Origin: Curvibacter sp. AEP1-3 | Lineage (GTDB): Bacteria > Pseudomonadota > Gammaproteobacteria > Burkholderiales > Burkholderiaceae_C | DNA length: 64,000 bases | Assembly (NCBI RefSeq): GCF_002163715.1 | Contig: NZ_CP015698.1 | Span: 3,795,674 to 3,859,673, forward strand | Reading direction: 5' to 3' | Part shown: piece by piece, positions 55,394 through 64,000 of the stretch | How positions within the stretch are numbered: the first letter of the stretch is position 1 | Layout of the letters: each line of letters starts with the position of its first letter | Position numbers and translations under genes: made by a program | The notes under the pieces: model-generated | Database searches by the model: none | What the model was told of the DNA's origin: nothing | What the model saw: only the letters and a program-made list of their open reading frames with translations

Positions 55394-57139
55394 TCAGCGG
55401 GCGTTCTGCTTCAAGAACTCCACAAAGCGCGGGAACACGTCCTGCGCGGCGTTCTTGCCGATGATCACGTCCGAATGTCCGTAACCCGGGATCACGGCGA
55501 GCTGGTGCCGGCCAGGCGCAACTTGCTCCAGCCTTTCGTGGCACAGCACATTGGAGTCGAGGAAGAGGGCGTTCTCCTGGCCTGCCACCAAGAGCATGGG
55601 GGTGGTGATGTCGGCGGCGTCCTGCAGGTAGTTGTCGGGCAGGTGGCGGTAGCGCACATCTTTGGGGTCAAACTTCACTGCGGTGTTGTTGGCCCCCACC
55701 ATCTTGCGGATGTGGCGGTAGTAGTGCACCCCGCTGCCGCCAAACAGATCTCCAGTGCGGCGGTGGGTGACTTCGTGCAGGTTCTCATGGCGGAAGAGGA
55801 CCGGGTAGCCGTAGCCCCACATGAAGCTGGTCATGTGGCACTCGGGCACATCGCATTCGCGGTGCATGAATGACACCCCTTTTGCCAGGAGCTTGCCCGG
55901 CGAGATGCCGGCCTGCTGATTCCACTCCGGGTTGAGGTAGTCCACCCCCAATACCGACTCCGCCAGAAACGGGCCCACCGCCAGCTTGGCTTTGGCAAAG
56001 GTGCCCACCTTGGGCGTGAGCGCCACCCCATTCACGATGACGCTGCGCACACCCTGAATAGCCTTGCCAAACAGGCTCATGGCCACTGACAGCGCGCCCA
56101 GGCAGTGGCTGATGATGTGGATGCGCGCCTCCGGTCCCACGGCACGACGCAATACGTCGAGTGCGGCAGGGTTGTCGTAGAGCGCCACGTCGTCTACGGT
56201 GAAGCGGTGGCGTGTGTGGTTGTAGGGCTGGCGCTTGCTGATGCGCCCGTCCAGCGTCCATACATCGGTAAAGCCCTCGTCCAGCAGCACCTGAGTCAGG
56301 TTGCGGTGCTCGGGCATGATGAACATGTCGCTGGATGCGGTCAGCCCTGGCACCAGCAGCACTACGTCCTTGCAAGGCGCGCGCTGGAAGCGCAGCAGGC
56401 TGATGCCCAGACCATCGCCGGTGCTGGCGTAGTGGGTACTGACCTCTGCGTCCTTCACGCCTTCCAGGCTGTGCAGGGGGATGGTGCGTATGCGCGGTTC
56501 CCGGCCATGGCGGCGTGGCAGTCCGTGCGTCTCCCAGAGCTTGCCCATGAACAGCCTGCCGAAACGCTGGATAGCGTCCACCTTGCCGGAAAGGGTGGGT
56601 GCATCGGCGCGGAAGGTGGTGAGCTGGTGCAGAAAGTCGCGCACCGCTATGTGCAAAATGCCACTGGCCAGCAGTGTTGCAGCGCCTTCCGCCTGCGCAT
56701 CCACATGGCCCGCATAGATGTTCACATACAGCGTGGTGGTGTCAGACCACGCATCGAAACCAAAGTTATTGCGTATGTCTTTGCGCCCACTCAGGGTCAG
56801 TGGCTCGCCGGCCGCGTTCTCAAAATGCAGGCGGTACAACATGGTCTTGCGGTCGGCGTCGCCGCTGTTGGCAAACAGGTTGAACTCGCCCGCCAGCACC
56901 GGCCGCTGCCCGCCGATGTAGCTGCCGTCCAGGTAGCCGATGGCTTTGGCTTGATGGGCCGGATCGCGGATGAATGCGTCAAGATCCTCCATGGCGATGG
57001 TCAGGTGGAACATCAGCGCCAGCCCTTGGGCCTTGCCCTCGTCGTAACCCTGTTGGCAGGTGTGCTGGCCGGGGCTGATGAAGCCCTTCATCTCTTCGGT
57101 AAACCGGAAACCGACCGGCGCGCTGTGCTGCTCAGGCAT
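55394..57139 (-). CDS. Alpha/beta hydrolase with Cys nucleophile, paired with the GMC oxidoreductase
   Basis: 581 residues from ATG 57139 behind GGAG; the longer frame runs into the GMC gene and has no homology. Residues about 1-200 form an extra domain (FTEEMKGFISPGQHTCQQGYDEGKAQGLALMFHLTI). The hydrolase part starts near 240. The nucleophile elbow is ISHCLGALS with Cys346 instead of Ser, the pattern seen in PHA synthases; His is in PGYGHSDVIIGKNA. Its start overlaps the GMC stop by 8 bases. In several actinobacteria similar modules are fused to cholesterol-oxidase-like GMC proteins. A role in sterol, lipid or alcohol conversion is inferred. Confidence 0.82.
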   Translation of the reverse strand: MPEQHSAPVGFRFTEEMKGFISPGQHTCQQGYDEGKAQGLALMFHLTIAMEDLDAFIRDPAHQAKAIGYLDGSYIGGQRPVLAGEFNLFANSGDADRKTMLYRLHFENAAGEPLTLSGRKDIRNNFGFDAWSDTTTLYVNIYAGHVDAQAEGAATLLASGILHIAVRDFLHQLTTFRADAPTLSGKVDAIQRFGRLFMGKLWETHGLPRRHGREPRIRTIPLHSLEGVKDAEVSTHYASTGDGLGISLLRFQRAPCKDVVLLVPGLTASSDMFIMPEHRNLTQVLLDEGFTDVWTLDGRISKRQPYNHTRHRFTVDDVALYDNPAALDVLRRAVGPEARIHIISHCLGALSVAMSLFGKAIQGVRSVIVNGVALTPKVGTFAKAKLAVGPFLAESVLGVDYLNPEWNQQAGISPGKLLAKGVSFMHRECDVPECHMTSFMWGYGYPVLFRHENLHEVTHRRTGDLFGGSGVHYYRHIRKMVGANNTAVKFDPKDVRYRHLPDNYLQDAADITTPMLLVAGQENALFLDSNVLCHERLEQVAPGRHQLAVIPGYGHSDVIIGKNAAQDVFPRFVEFLKQNAR

Positions 57140-58877
57140 GGGGAACTCCAAGGGTGTCGTCGGGGGGATTGCCGGTGATGTCTTCTGCAATCCATTCCGC
57201 CAATGCGGCAATCGTGGCGCTGGGGTTGGCGCCCACGCCGGTGGGCAGGATGGAACCATCCGCCACATACAGGCCGCGGTAGCCGAAGGCTTGCCCGCGA
57301 CTGCCGGTAACACTGCTGACGACGCCGTGCGCGGGGTCTTCGGCCAAGGCGCAGCCACCCAGCGGGTGCACGGTGACGTTGTTGCGCACCGGCCAGGCCC
57401 AGGTGGGCTGGGGGATGTAGCTCCTGGCTTTGGTGAATCGCTTGAATCGCTCGCCGCAGGCCACCATGGCGTCGTACAGCGGGCGGCTGGTGCTTTGCGG
57501 CCAGTCCAGTGCCAGTTTGCCGCCCCGCAGGCTCAGCACCCCATCGGCCGCGTCGCGCCCCATAAAAAGCAGCACGCTGCTGCGGTACGACACGTCGCCT
57601 TTGAGCAGGGCATGGAAGTAGGCCACCACCGAACCGCCCCATTTGCCGGAGCCCAGCGACTGCACGGCAAACCGCCAAGCCAGGCGCAGGGTTCTGGCAA
57701 TGCGGGTGAAGATGTAGCGCGGGCTCAACGCAGGGCGAATCCCCTCCACATACCAGGCGGCAAATGAGGGGTAGGCAGCGTCTTCCAGAAGGAAAGCGGG
57801 CTTGCCATCCACCGGTTGCTGCAAGCCGTAGTCGATGTACTGGGTGATGACAGGGCCGTAGTTGGGGTCGGCATCGCGCTCGCCCCCGGTCACAAAAGAC
57901 AGGAAGTCACCATTGCCGGAAAAGCCCTGGCCCAGCTTGCGACACAGGCGGGGCAGGGTACCTAGTTCGTCGCGGCAGCGCAGCAGCAGCTCGTTGCTGC
58001 CCAAAGTGCCGGCAGACACCACCACGCGGCGGGTCAGGGCGTGGCGTGCGTTGCCGGCATCGTCCCGGAAGTCCACCCGGTAGCCGTGGCGGCCGTCGGC
58101 CGTGGTGTCCTCGATGCCGGCTTTGTTGAGGGGAGTAATGCGGGTGGCTTCGCAGCTGGTTTCTATCAGCGCGCCATGCTGCTTTTCGGCAGCAAACAGG
58201 TAGTTCAGGTCCAGGGTGTTTTTGGCGTGCACATTGCAGCCCACATCGCATTCGCCACAGTAGGTGCAAGACGTTTGGCTGGCACCAAAGCGGTTGCGTT
58301 CCTGCTCGCCTATGGGCAACGCGGGGCCTTGTTGGGCGGCATAGTCTTTGCCGAAGAACACACAGATGTCGGCGGGGCGGCTGGTGGCGCCGTCGGCCTT
58401 GGCAAAGTCGGCGTACAAGGTGGTGCGCTTGATGGTGCGTCTGGGGTCCCCAGCAGCAGGCGGTACAGGGCGGGCGCCCAGCACGCTTTGGCTGATGCGG
58501 TAGTACGGCGCCAGCGCAGTGGCATTCACTTGGGCTGGCCAGCGGGTCTCGAAGACCCAAGCCGGAGCCGGCATGAACACATTGGCGTAAATCAGCGAGC
58601 CGCCGCCCAGGCCGGCACTGACCACCGAGTCCATGCGGTGGTAGTTGCGGATGTCAAACAGTCCGTTGAGCTTGCGGGGACGGCCGGGCTCGGCCTCAGA
58701 CCAGAAGTTGTTGGCGAAGTCGTGCGGGCTGCGCGCGAAGCTGCCTTTGGGGTAGCGTTTGCCGCGCTCCAGCAGCATCACCTCGCCCGGCCATCGTGCA
58801 GCCATTCGGCAACACATCACCGCGCCGCCAAAGCCGCTACCGACAATAATCGCTTCCAGAAAGCGTTTTTGTGTCAT
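57132..58877 (-). CDS. GMC-family oxidoreductase, cholesterol-oxidase-like
   Basis: 581 residues from ATG 58877 after AGGGGAG; the upstream frame extension has no homology. FAD-binding motif AIIVGSGFGGAVMCCRMA opens the protein. The GMC segment VSAGLGGGSLIYANVFMPAP and a Cys cluster CTYCGECDVGCNVHAKNTLD are diagnostic of this subgroup. C-terminal motifs are NNVTVHPLGGCALAEDP and YVADGSILPTGVGANPSATI, the latter containing the usual active-site region. Substrate is unknown; alcohol or sterol oxidation is likely from the family. No secretion signal is visible. Translationally coupled to the hydrolase gene. Confidence 0.9.
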   Translation of the reverse strand: MTQKRFLEAIIVGSGFGGAVMCCRMAARWPGEVMLLERGKRYPKGSFARSPHDFANNFWSEAEPGRPRKLNGLFDIRNYHRMDSVVSAGLGGGSLIYANVFMPAPAWVFETRWPAQVNATALAPYYRISQSVLGARPVPPAAGDPRRTIKRTTLYADFAKADGATSRPADICVFFGKDYAAQQGPALPIGEQERNRFGASQTSCTYCGECDVGCNVHAKNTLDLNYLFAAEKQHGALIETSCEATRITPLNKAGIEDTTADGRHGYRVDFRDDAGNARHALTRRVVVSAGTLGSNELLLRCRDELGTLPRLCRKLGQGFSGNGDFLSFVTGGERDADPNYGPVITQYIDYGLQQPVDGKPAFLLEDAAYPSFAAWYVEGIRPALSPRYIFTRIARTLRLAWRFAVQSLGSGKWGGSVVAYFHALLKGDVSYRSSVLLFMGRDAADGVLSLRGGKLALDWPQSTSRPLYDAMVACGERFKRFTKARSYIPQPTWAWPVRNNVTVHPLGGCALAEDPAHGVVSSVTGSRGQAFGYRGLYVADGSILPTGVGANPSATIAALAEWIAEDITGNPPDDTLGVPHA

Positions 58878-59004
58878 GCATCTCCCCTGAAGTGCCGCGG
58901 TGATGGTGGACATGAAGCCGCGGGCGGGGTAAGTTAGCACAGCGCGACGGTTTTGAACACCGGACCGCGACCGTCCGGAAACCAGAAAAATACGTCGTTC
59001 AGGG

Positions 59005-60990
59005 ATGAAGATGGACTCCAATGCCTCCCCCTTGCCGCTAGGGCAGAGCCCGCCACCACCGCCGCAGACCCTGCGTGCAACCCTGTGGCAGCTGTTGGGC
59101 GTGGGCGAGCAACAAATCATGCCGGCGGCGAGCCGGCGCAGCAACACCCTGATTTTCACCATCATCGGTACGCTGACCTTGCTGGCTTTCGGCATCGGCA
59201 ATGTGCAGCAGGAGTCTGATGCGCGTTTGTTTACGCTGGGCGTCGTCCAGTTGCTGGAGGTGGGCTTGCTGTTGGCCCCTGCCATTTTTCTGACCAGCCG
59301 GAACGCGCCACCCGTAGTGTCGGAAAACATGCTGGTGTTCGCGGGCTTTGTGATCTTTGCCTCGAACGTGGTGTTTGGCGGGCAGACGGGTGATTCGCCT
59401 TACTGGACCTTTGTGTTTCCTTACCTCGTGTTTTTTTTGCGCGGACAAAAGACCGGCTGGGTGGTGGGTGTGGCCTACGCGGTGCTGGTGCCTTTGCTGA
59501 TGTACTACAGCTCCAATCACTGGAGCTATTGGAAGTACCTGGATGCGCACTGCTTCTATTACGGCATTGCCTATTTCTTTAACGTTCTGACCGCAGCCTA
59601 TTTCAATCTTTTGCGCAGCCGTTTTCAGACGCACTTGTGGGATTTGGTGGGCTATCACACCAGCGAAGTGAAGCGGCACTGGGAGGCCCTGCAACACAAC
59701 GCTATGCATGACGTGCCTTCCGGGCTGTTGAATAGCCAAGGTCTGACGGCCGAGTTAGAAGAAAGTCTGAAACTGCATGCCGGCAACGAGGGCTATCTGC
59801 TAGTGGCCCATGTGCGCTTTTTCCGGGTACCGGAATTGGTGAGCATCGTGGGCTCGGTGAAGGTGGACGAGTCGCTACGCCAATTGGCCAGCTTGCTGGA
59901 AAAGCACTTGGCAGGTCTTGTCGCTCTCGGGCGGGTGGGTCAGGACACCCTGGGCATCGTCCTGCACAGCCGGACGGTAGGTGCCGATGCGGTGCGACCC
60001 TTGCAAGCAATTGCCCACTTGCGCGACGCCGCTGACTTGGGGGAGTTTGCAGTGCACGTCGAAATGGCCTTCGGCGTGGCAGCGCAGCGCCTGGATGCCG
60101 ATGCCTCGGCCGATGAATTGATGCGCAACGCAGGCCAGGCCCTGCTGTTTGCGGTGGACAACCGTTTGGAATACCAGTTCTTCGACTCGGCTTTGCGCAG
60201 CCACTTTGTAGACCGCAATCACCTCTACGAAAAATTGCGCGAAGCGGTGCTGCAAAACCGCCTGATGCTGCACTACCAACCGCAACTGGACCTGAAAACG
60301 GGCCGGGTGGTCGGCGCTGAAGCGCTGGCCCGTTGGAACGACCCGCAGGACGGCATGATTCCACCGGACAAGTTCATCCCCATCATCGAGTCCACCGGAC
60401 TGCTGCGTCGATTCTCTGTCTGGACGGTAGCCCGCGCGTTGGCAGACTGCACGGCATGGCAGACCCGCCTGCCCGGGGTGAGCGTATCCATCAACCTGTC
60501 GGCCGACGCGCTGCATGAACCCGAGGTCCTGCAAACTGTGCAGCGCCATTTGGCGAACAGCGGATTGGAGCCTCACCTGGTGATCATTGAGCTGACCGAG
60601 AGCGTGCTGCTCAAATCCCCTGAGGACGCCTTGGCCCGCATGGCCAGCTTCATGGCCTTGGGCGTGCAACTCTCGATCGATGATTACGGCGCCGGCTTTT
60701 CTTCACTCACTTACCTCAAGCAACTGCCGGCGCAGGAAATGAAGATTGACAAGTCCTTCATCGACAACCTGGCTGTCGGCAGCAAAGAGCAGGCGATTGT
60801 GTTCTCGTCGATTGAGTTGGGGCACGACTTGGGTCTCAAAGTGTTGGCGGAAGGCATTGAGGACGAAATGACCGCCACCCTGCTGCGCGAGGCCGGGTGC
60901 GATCTGGGGCAGGGCTGGTTGTTCTCCAAGGCCTTGCCCCTGTCGCAGTTCCAGACCTGGTCCTTGGAACGTAATGCCGGTGTGGCCTGA
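59005..60990 (+). CDS. Membrane-bound EAL-domain cyclic-di-GMP phosphodiesterase with degenerate GGDEF
   Basis: 661 residues. About six membrane segments (near 48-205) form an N-terminal sensor. A degenerate GGDEF-like domain (about 235-395) lacks the GGDEF motif. The EAL domain (about 410-650) keeps the catalytic set: EALARWN, SINLSAD, IIELTES, IDDYGAGFSSL, MKIDKSFI, LAEGIE and LGQGWLFS. It should hydrolyse c-di-GMP to pGpG in response to an unknown membrane signal. The gene is divergent from the GMC oxidoreductase. Start ATG 59005 or 59011. Confidence 0.93.
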   Translation: MKMDSNASPLPLGQSPPPPPQTLRATLWQLLGVGEQQIMPAASRRSNTLIFTIIGTLTLLAFGIGNVQQESDARLFTLGVVQLLEVGLLLAPAIFLTSRNAPPVVSENMLVFAGFVIFASNVVFGGQTGDSPYWTFVFPYLVFFLRGQKTGWVVGVAYAVLVPLLMYYSSNHWSYWKYLDAHCFYYGIAYFFNVLTAAYFNLLRSRFQTHLWDLVGYHTSEVKRHWEALQHNAMHDVPSGLLNSQGLTAELEESLKLHAGNEGYLLVAHVRFFRVPELVSIVGSVKVDESLRQLASLLEKHLAGLVALGRVGQDTLGIVLHSRTVGADAVRPLQAIAHLRDAADLGEFAVHVEMAFGVAAQRLDADASADELMRNAGQALLFAVDNRLEYQFFDSALRSHFVDRNHLYEKLREAVLQNRLMLHYQPQLDLKTGRVVGAEALARWNDPQDGMIPPDKFIPIIESTGLLRRFSVWTVARALADCTAWQTRLPGVSVSINLSADALHEPEVLQTVQRHLANSGLEPHLVIIELTESVLLKSPEDALARMASFMALGVQLSIDDYGAGFSSLTYLKQLPAQEMKIDKSFIDNLAVGSKEQAIVFSSIELGHDLGLKVLAEGIEDEMTATLLREAGCDLGQGWLFSKALPLSQFQTWSLERNAGVA

Positions 60991-61019
60991 GGCTTGCCGG
61001 ATTAGCACTGAGCAATCGC

Positions 61020-61520
61020 ATGACATCACCTGTTTCCGACCCCGCAATCCACTGGCCCGAGCACTTCCACCCTGCGAATGTGCCGGTGCATGTGGTCAAC
61101 GAAATGTTCATTCCCGCCAGCGCAGAACATATCTGGGCCTGGCTGGTGCGCGAGCCGTTGTGGCCCACCTGGTACGCCAACTCCAAAGTCGACTGGATCC
61201 GCGACAAAAGCCGTGACTTATCCTTGGGTGTGCAGTTCCACTGGAAGACCTTCGGCGTCAGCATCACATCCCGGGTTCAGGAATTTGTGCCCTGTGAGCG
61301 TATCGCTTGGGACGGCACCGGCATGGGGGCATATGTGTATCACGCTTGGCTCATCATTCCCAAGGCAGGCGGCTGCCTGGTGCGTACCGAGGAAAGCCAA
61401 CATGGCTGGGGCGCCCGCTTGATGCACCTTCTGCAGCCCCACCGGATGTACGATGGGCATGACTTGTGGCTCAAAAGCCTGTCCATTCAAAGCCAGACCG
61501 GCCTCCCGCCGGCATTGTGA
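61020..61520 (+). CDS. SRPBCC-family (polyketide cyclase-like) protein
   Basis: 166 residues. The helix-grip fold is suggested by VHVVNEMFIPASAEHIWAWLVREPLWPTWYANSKVD, the central FHWKTFGVSITSRVQEFVPCERIAWDGTG and the C-terminal helix. Proteins of this type bind hydrophobic ligands; some are cyclases or dehydratases. It follows the EAL protein by 29 bases on the same strand, but no functional link is evident. Confidence 0.82.
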   Translation: MTSPVSDPAIHWPEHFHPANVPVHVVNEMFIPASAEHIWAWLVREPLWPTWYANSKVDWIRDKSRDLSLGVQFHWKTFGVSITSRVQEFVPCERIAWDGTGMGAYVYHAWLIIPKAGGCLVRTEESQHGWGARLMHLLQPHRMYDGHDLWLKSLSIQSQTGLPPAL

Positions 61521-61530
61521 GGCCCGAACC

Positions 61531-62160
61531 ATGATGAAACACATCTCCTCTGCCGTGTTGCGCGTGCTGGTGGTAGCACTGCCTTTGGTGGGCGCCACCG
61601 CGAATGCGCAGTTGCCCAAGCGGGATCTGACGGTCGAGTTGCGCCAGGTGGAGGAGGGCCGGGAAGACGGCGCCATGCGTTTGGGCACCAAACCCGATGC
61701 GCCTTTGATGGCACCCCAGAAGATCCAGGTCCGCAATGGCGAAAAGGGCAGCCTGCGCATGAACCAGTCCGTGCCCATGCAGTGGGTGCAATCTGCCAAC
61801 AGCCAGAGCAACAGCATTAGCGCCGGCGGCACCTCGGTCAGCAGCAGCGGAGGCGGTGTCACGCAATCCGTGCAGTGGTTCGACGTGGGCCAAAGCATCA
61901 CCGTAACGCCGCGCTGGCCGGGTGGCAACAAGGATGCGACGGTAGAGGTCGATGTGCAGCAAACTGACATGGCAATGCGCAACAACGCCGACATGCCGCG
62001 CCAGACCCGCAACCAGCTCAGCACCACGGTGACCACGCCTTTGGGCCAATGGGTCACGATTGCCGCCACCGGCAACGCTCCGGCTCGCCAAGGCAGTTTT
62101 AGCAGCGAGGGCAGCGCCGAGGCTCGACGTTTGTTGCAGGTGCGAGTGCTGGCGCCCTGA
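61531..62160 (+). CDS. Secreted protein with a secretin-like segment
   Basis: 209 residues from ATG 61531 with a signal peptide (about 1-25, LVVALPLVGATANAQ). The central and C-terminal region (VQSANSQSNSISAGG; TQSVQWFDVGQSITVTPRW; GNKDATVEVDVQQ) resembles the beta strands of type II/III secretin C-terminal domains, but the protein is far shorter than a secretin and lacks N domains. No secretion genes are nearby. A stand-alone periplasmic beta protein or a remnant are both possible. Only 10 bases follow the SRPBCC stop. Confidence 0.65.
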   Translation: MMKHISSAVLRVLVVALPLVGATANAQLPKRDLTVELRQVEEGREDGAMRLGTKPDAPLMAPQKIQVRNGEKGSLRMNQSVPMQWVQSANSQSNSISAGGTSVSSSGGGVTQSVQWFDVGQSITVTPRWPGGNKDATVEVDVQQTDMAMRNNADMPRQTRNQLSTTVTTPLGQWVTIAATGNAPARQGSFSSEGSAEARRLLQVRVLAP

Positions 62161-62195
62161 GTGCCCTCAGATAGCCCCCGGTTGCCTTTGCCTGC

Positions 62196-62825
62196 TTAGC
62201 GTGCGAGCGGGTTGGGCGTAGGCTCGGCCACCTTGTGCAAGGTGTTGCGGTCGGTGTGGTGGAAGGGCTCGTCGCGGCCCAGAATCTGGAGCACCGTGTC
62301 TTCGTCGTAGCTCCAGGTGCCATCGGCGTGGAGGGTCACCTTGATGCGGAACTCGGTGGTCTTGAACGCGTGCTGCAAAAACGGCGCTGAGCAGATGCCA
62401 TAGGTGTCCAGCCCATGGGTGGCTACCAGCTCAAACTCGGTGGCGTCTGCACTGGCCTTGCCTGCTGCCATGGCCACCTGCCCGCGCGGGATGGTCAGCG
62501 TGTGGATGACTGTGCCAGTAGCCGGCTCCCAGAGCCAGTAACCCACCTGGTCGTGGTAGGTCTTGACCTGGTCGGGTTTGGTGACATGGGTGTGGTAGCG
62601 CAGGCCGTAGAGCAGCTGGGGGCCGTTGGTTTGCGGGTCTATGGGCTGCAGCTCGATGCGCTCGTGAAACGCCTGCTTCTTGGGGCCTTCGGCTTTGGGC
62701 TTCACGTCCAGGCCCCGCATGCCTTCCCAGACGCCTGCCATGCCTCGCAGCGGGCCGAGGTTGGCCAATGTGTTCACATCAACCGGATGCGGTTCGGTGT
62801 AAATGTCTTTGGGAAAGTCACTCAT
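62196..62825 (-). CDS. Nitrobindin-like haem-binding beta-barrel protein
   Basis: 209 residues. The N-terminal portion LGPLRGMAGVWEGMRGLDV matches the fatty-acid-binding-like barrel of nitrobindin/DUF1794 proteins. Strand motifs such as LLYGLRYHTHV, HDQVGYWLWEPATGTVIHTLTIPRG and WSYDEDTVLQILGRDEPFHHTDRNTLHKV follow, with C-terminal His residues that may bind haem. Such proteins bind ferric haem and react with NO or peroxynitrite. The genomic context gives no further clue. It ends in a convergent gap of 35 bases. Confidence 0.82.
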   Translation of the reverse strand: MSDFPKDIYTEPHPVDVNTLANLGPLRGMAGVWEGMRGLDVKPKAEGPKKQAFHERIELQPIDPQTNGPQLLYGLRYHTHVTKPDQVKTYHDQVGYWLWEPATGTVIHTLTIPRGQVAMAAGKASADATEFELVATHGLDTYGICSAPFLQHAFKTTEFRIKVTLHADGTWSYDEDTVLQILGRDEPFHHTDRNTLHKVAEPTPNPLAR

Positions 62826-62850
62826 GGTCTTGCTCCGTCCGGCTGGGGGT

Positions 62851-62905
62851 TAAATCGACTGCTAGCGCTCGTCGCTATTGCTCGAGTAGCTATCAAATAA
62901 ATAGC
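62851..62905 (-). repeat. Intergenic hairpin repeat, copy 5
   Basis: On the minus strand: GCTATTTATTTGATAGCTAC, TCGAGCAATAGCGAC and GAGCGCTAGCAG. The GCTAT / ATAGC stem is intact; the rest is the most diverged of the five copies. It lies directly after the trpS stop. Confidence 0.65.
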
Positions 62906-62908
62906 AAT

Positions 62909-64000
62909 TCAGCCCTGTGCCTTGGCTGCCTTTTCTTTGGCGGCTTCAGCGGCAGCGGCTGCCAGTGCATCCAAGGCAGCGCTTGCGGCTGCCACGCCTG
63001 CAGCATCCACGGGCTCCAACGAGGATTGCAGTCCGGGGAGCCCGGCAGCGCCTTCACGCTGCAATTGCGCAATGGTCTGCCCGGCGTCTTTGCCGGATGC
63101 GAAGGCCTTGCTTTGCAGCAACACCGTCCCATCGGCCGCGGCGAGCTTGAAGTAAAACTGCCCATCTTTCTCGCGGTACTGCTTGAAGGACGCCAGCGCC
63201 ACTTTGTCTGCTTTGGCTGCACCAGTCTGTGCAGCGGCACTTAGGCGACGCAGACCCACGGCGCTGCGTAGCTGGGTCATGAAAGGCGTGGCGATGGCGC
63301 GTGCCTTGGCCGCACCGGCCAGCAACAGAGCCTCCACCTTTTCAGGGTGCGCCATGTAATCTTCATACGCCGAGCGCATGGGGGCAATTTCCTGGTCAAT
63401 GCGCTCGAACAGGATGGTTTTGGCGTCGCCCCAGGCAATGCCGTCGGCATACGCCTGGCGCAGCTTGGCGGTCTCTTCTTCCGAGGCAAACGCTTGGTAG
63501 ATCTGGAACAGGGCCGAGCCCTCGGTGTCCTTGGGCTCGCCGGGTGCGCGGGAATCGGTCTTGATGCCGGCAATCAGCTTCTTGAGCTGTTCGCGGCTGC
63601 TGAACAGCGGAATGGTGTTGTCGTAGCTCTTGCTCATCTTGCGGCCGTCCAGGCCGGGCAGGGTGGCGACAGACTCTTCAATCTCGGCCTGGGGCGGCAC
63701 GAAGTGCTCGCCATAGCGGTGGTTGAAGCTGGCTGCCATGTCGCGCGCCATTTCGATGTGCTGAATCTGGTCGCGCCCCACGGGCACTTTGTGCGCGTTG
63801 AACATCAAAATGTCCGCGCCCATGAGCACCGGGTACATGAAAAGGCCGGCGGTTACATCGGCATCCGGGTCGACGCCGGCGGCGGTGTTTTTGTCCACCG
63901 AGGCCTTGTAGGCGTGGGCGCGGTTGAGCACGCCCTTGCCTGTCACGCAAGTCAGGAACCAGCAGAGTTCCGGAATCTCAGGCACATCCGACTGGCGGTA
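62909..64000 (-). CDS. trpS: Tryptophanyl-tRNA synthetase with C-terminal extension (5' end outside window)
   Basis: The frame is open to the window edge (codons for YRQSDVPE), so the N-terminal HIGH motif lies outside. The class I KMSKS motif is visible as GRKMSKSYDN, with MYPVLMGADILMFNAHKVPVGRDQIQHIEMARDMA before it. After the catalytic and anticodon regions a 110-residue extension follows: a DUF1508/YegP-like segment (SFKQYREKDGQFYFKLAAADGTVLLQSK) and an Ala-rich tail. This extension is not in E. coli TrpS. Product charges tRNA-Trp. Confidence 0.96.
   Translation of the reverse strand, partial: YRQSDVPEIPELCWFLTCVTGKGVLNRAHAYKASVDKNTAAGVDPDADVTAGLFMYPVLMGADILMFNAHKVPVGRDQIQHIEMARDMAASFNHRYGEHFVPPQAEIEESVATLPGLDGRKMSKSYDNTIPLFSSREQLKKLIAGIKTDSRAPGEPKDTEGSALFQIYQAFASEEETAKLRQAYADGIAWGDAKTILFERIDQEIAPMRSAYEDYMAHPEKVEALLLAGAAKARAIATPFMTQLRSAVGLRRLSAAAQTGAAKADKVALASFKQYREKDGQFYFKLAAADGTVLLQSKAFASGKDAGQTIAQLQREGAAGLPGLQSSLEPVDAAGVAAASAALDALAAAAAEAAKEKAAKAQG

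Overview
This GC-rich, tightly packed chromosomal window fits a betaproteobacterium of the Burkholderiales, most likely a Comamonadaceae member close to Rhodoferax/Polaromonas/Acidovorax. That placement is inference. It rests on the NAD-dependent formate dehydrogenase operon linked to a tungstate transporter, a TctC/Bug-type binding protein, the serS-tRNA-Ser arrangement, and short hairpin-forming intergenic repeats of a kind I associate with this family. There are no rRNA genes, CRISPR arrays, phage genes or recognisable insertion sequences.

Layout. 0-7.4 kb: a partial DUF3857/transglutaminase-like protein; a dienoyl-CoA isomerase and a 2,4-dienoyl-CoA reductase-like enzyme (with an added NTF2/SnoaL-like domain) divergent from a PadR repressor, with two matching operators between them; a small hypothetical; a patatin. 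7.5-22.9 kb: an Mrp/ApbC P-loop protein, a LysR regulator, a chemoreceptor with an FNR-like box and two leader hairpins, then a long run on one strand: an oxalate/formate-type MFS carrier, a HoxF-like fused FdsG-FdsB, FdsA, FdhD, TupB-TupC-TupA, MobA and MoeA. Together these import formate, oxidise it to CO2 with NAD+ reduction, and supply and insert the W/Mo-bis-MGD cofactor. 23.1-31.8 kb: an apparently acquired efflux block (MATE, alpha/beta hydrolase, RND pump, adaptor, outer-membrane channel) divergent from a TetR repressor, with two identical-architecture operators between them. 32.2-36.8 kb: a more AT-rich stretch with an orphan periplasmic binding protein, a hybrid histidine kinase and a secreted formylglycine-generating-enzyme-like protein without the catalytic cysteines.

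36.9-48.9 kb: an orphan FtsX-type permease, a group II truncated haemoglobin, an AcoR-like regulator lacking the AAA+ domain, and a divergent molybdenum hydroxylase cluster (CoxS, form II CoxL, CoxM, then after a terminator CoxD, CoxE, CoxG and XdhC/CoxF). 49-53.4 kb: housekeeping genes (Smr, RadC, FkpB, IspH, SerS, tRNA-Ser-CGA). 53.4-64 kb: a polytopic membrane protein of unknown function, a TctC-type binding protein, an overlapping pair of GMC oxidoreductase and Cys-nucleophile hydrolase, a membrane EAL phosphodiesterase, an SRPBCC protein, a secreted secretin-like fragment, a nitrobindin-like protein and the 3' part of trpS.

The window is rich in two molybdo/tungsto-enzyme systems that share cofactor logic. 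The more unusual items are the fused FdsGB in an operon carrying its own tungstate importer, the form II CoxL cluster with a regulator that cannot use sigma-54, the unusual chemoreceptor topology, the binding-protein/kinase/FGE-like neighbourhood, the GMC-hydrolase pair, and a five-copy intergenic repeat family.
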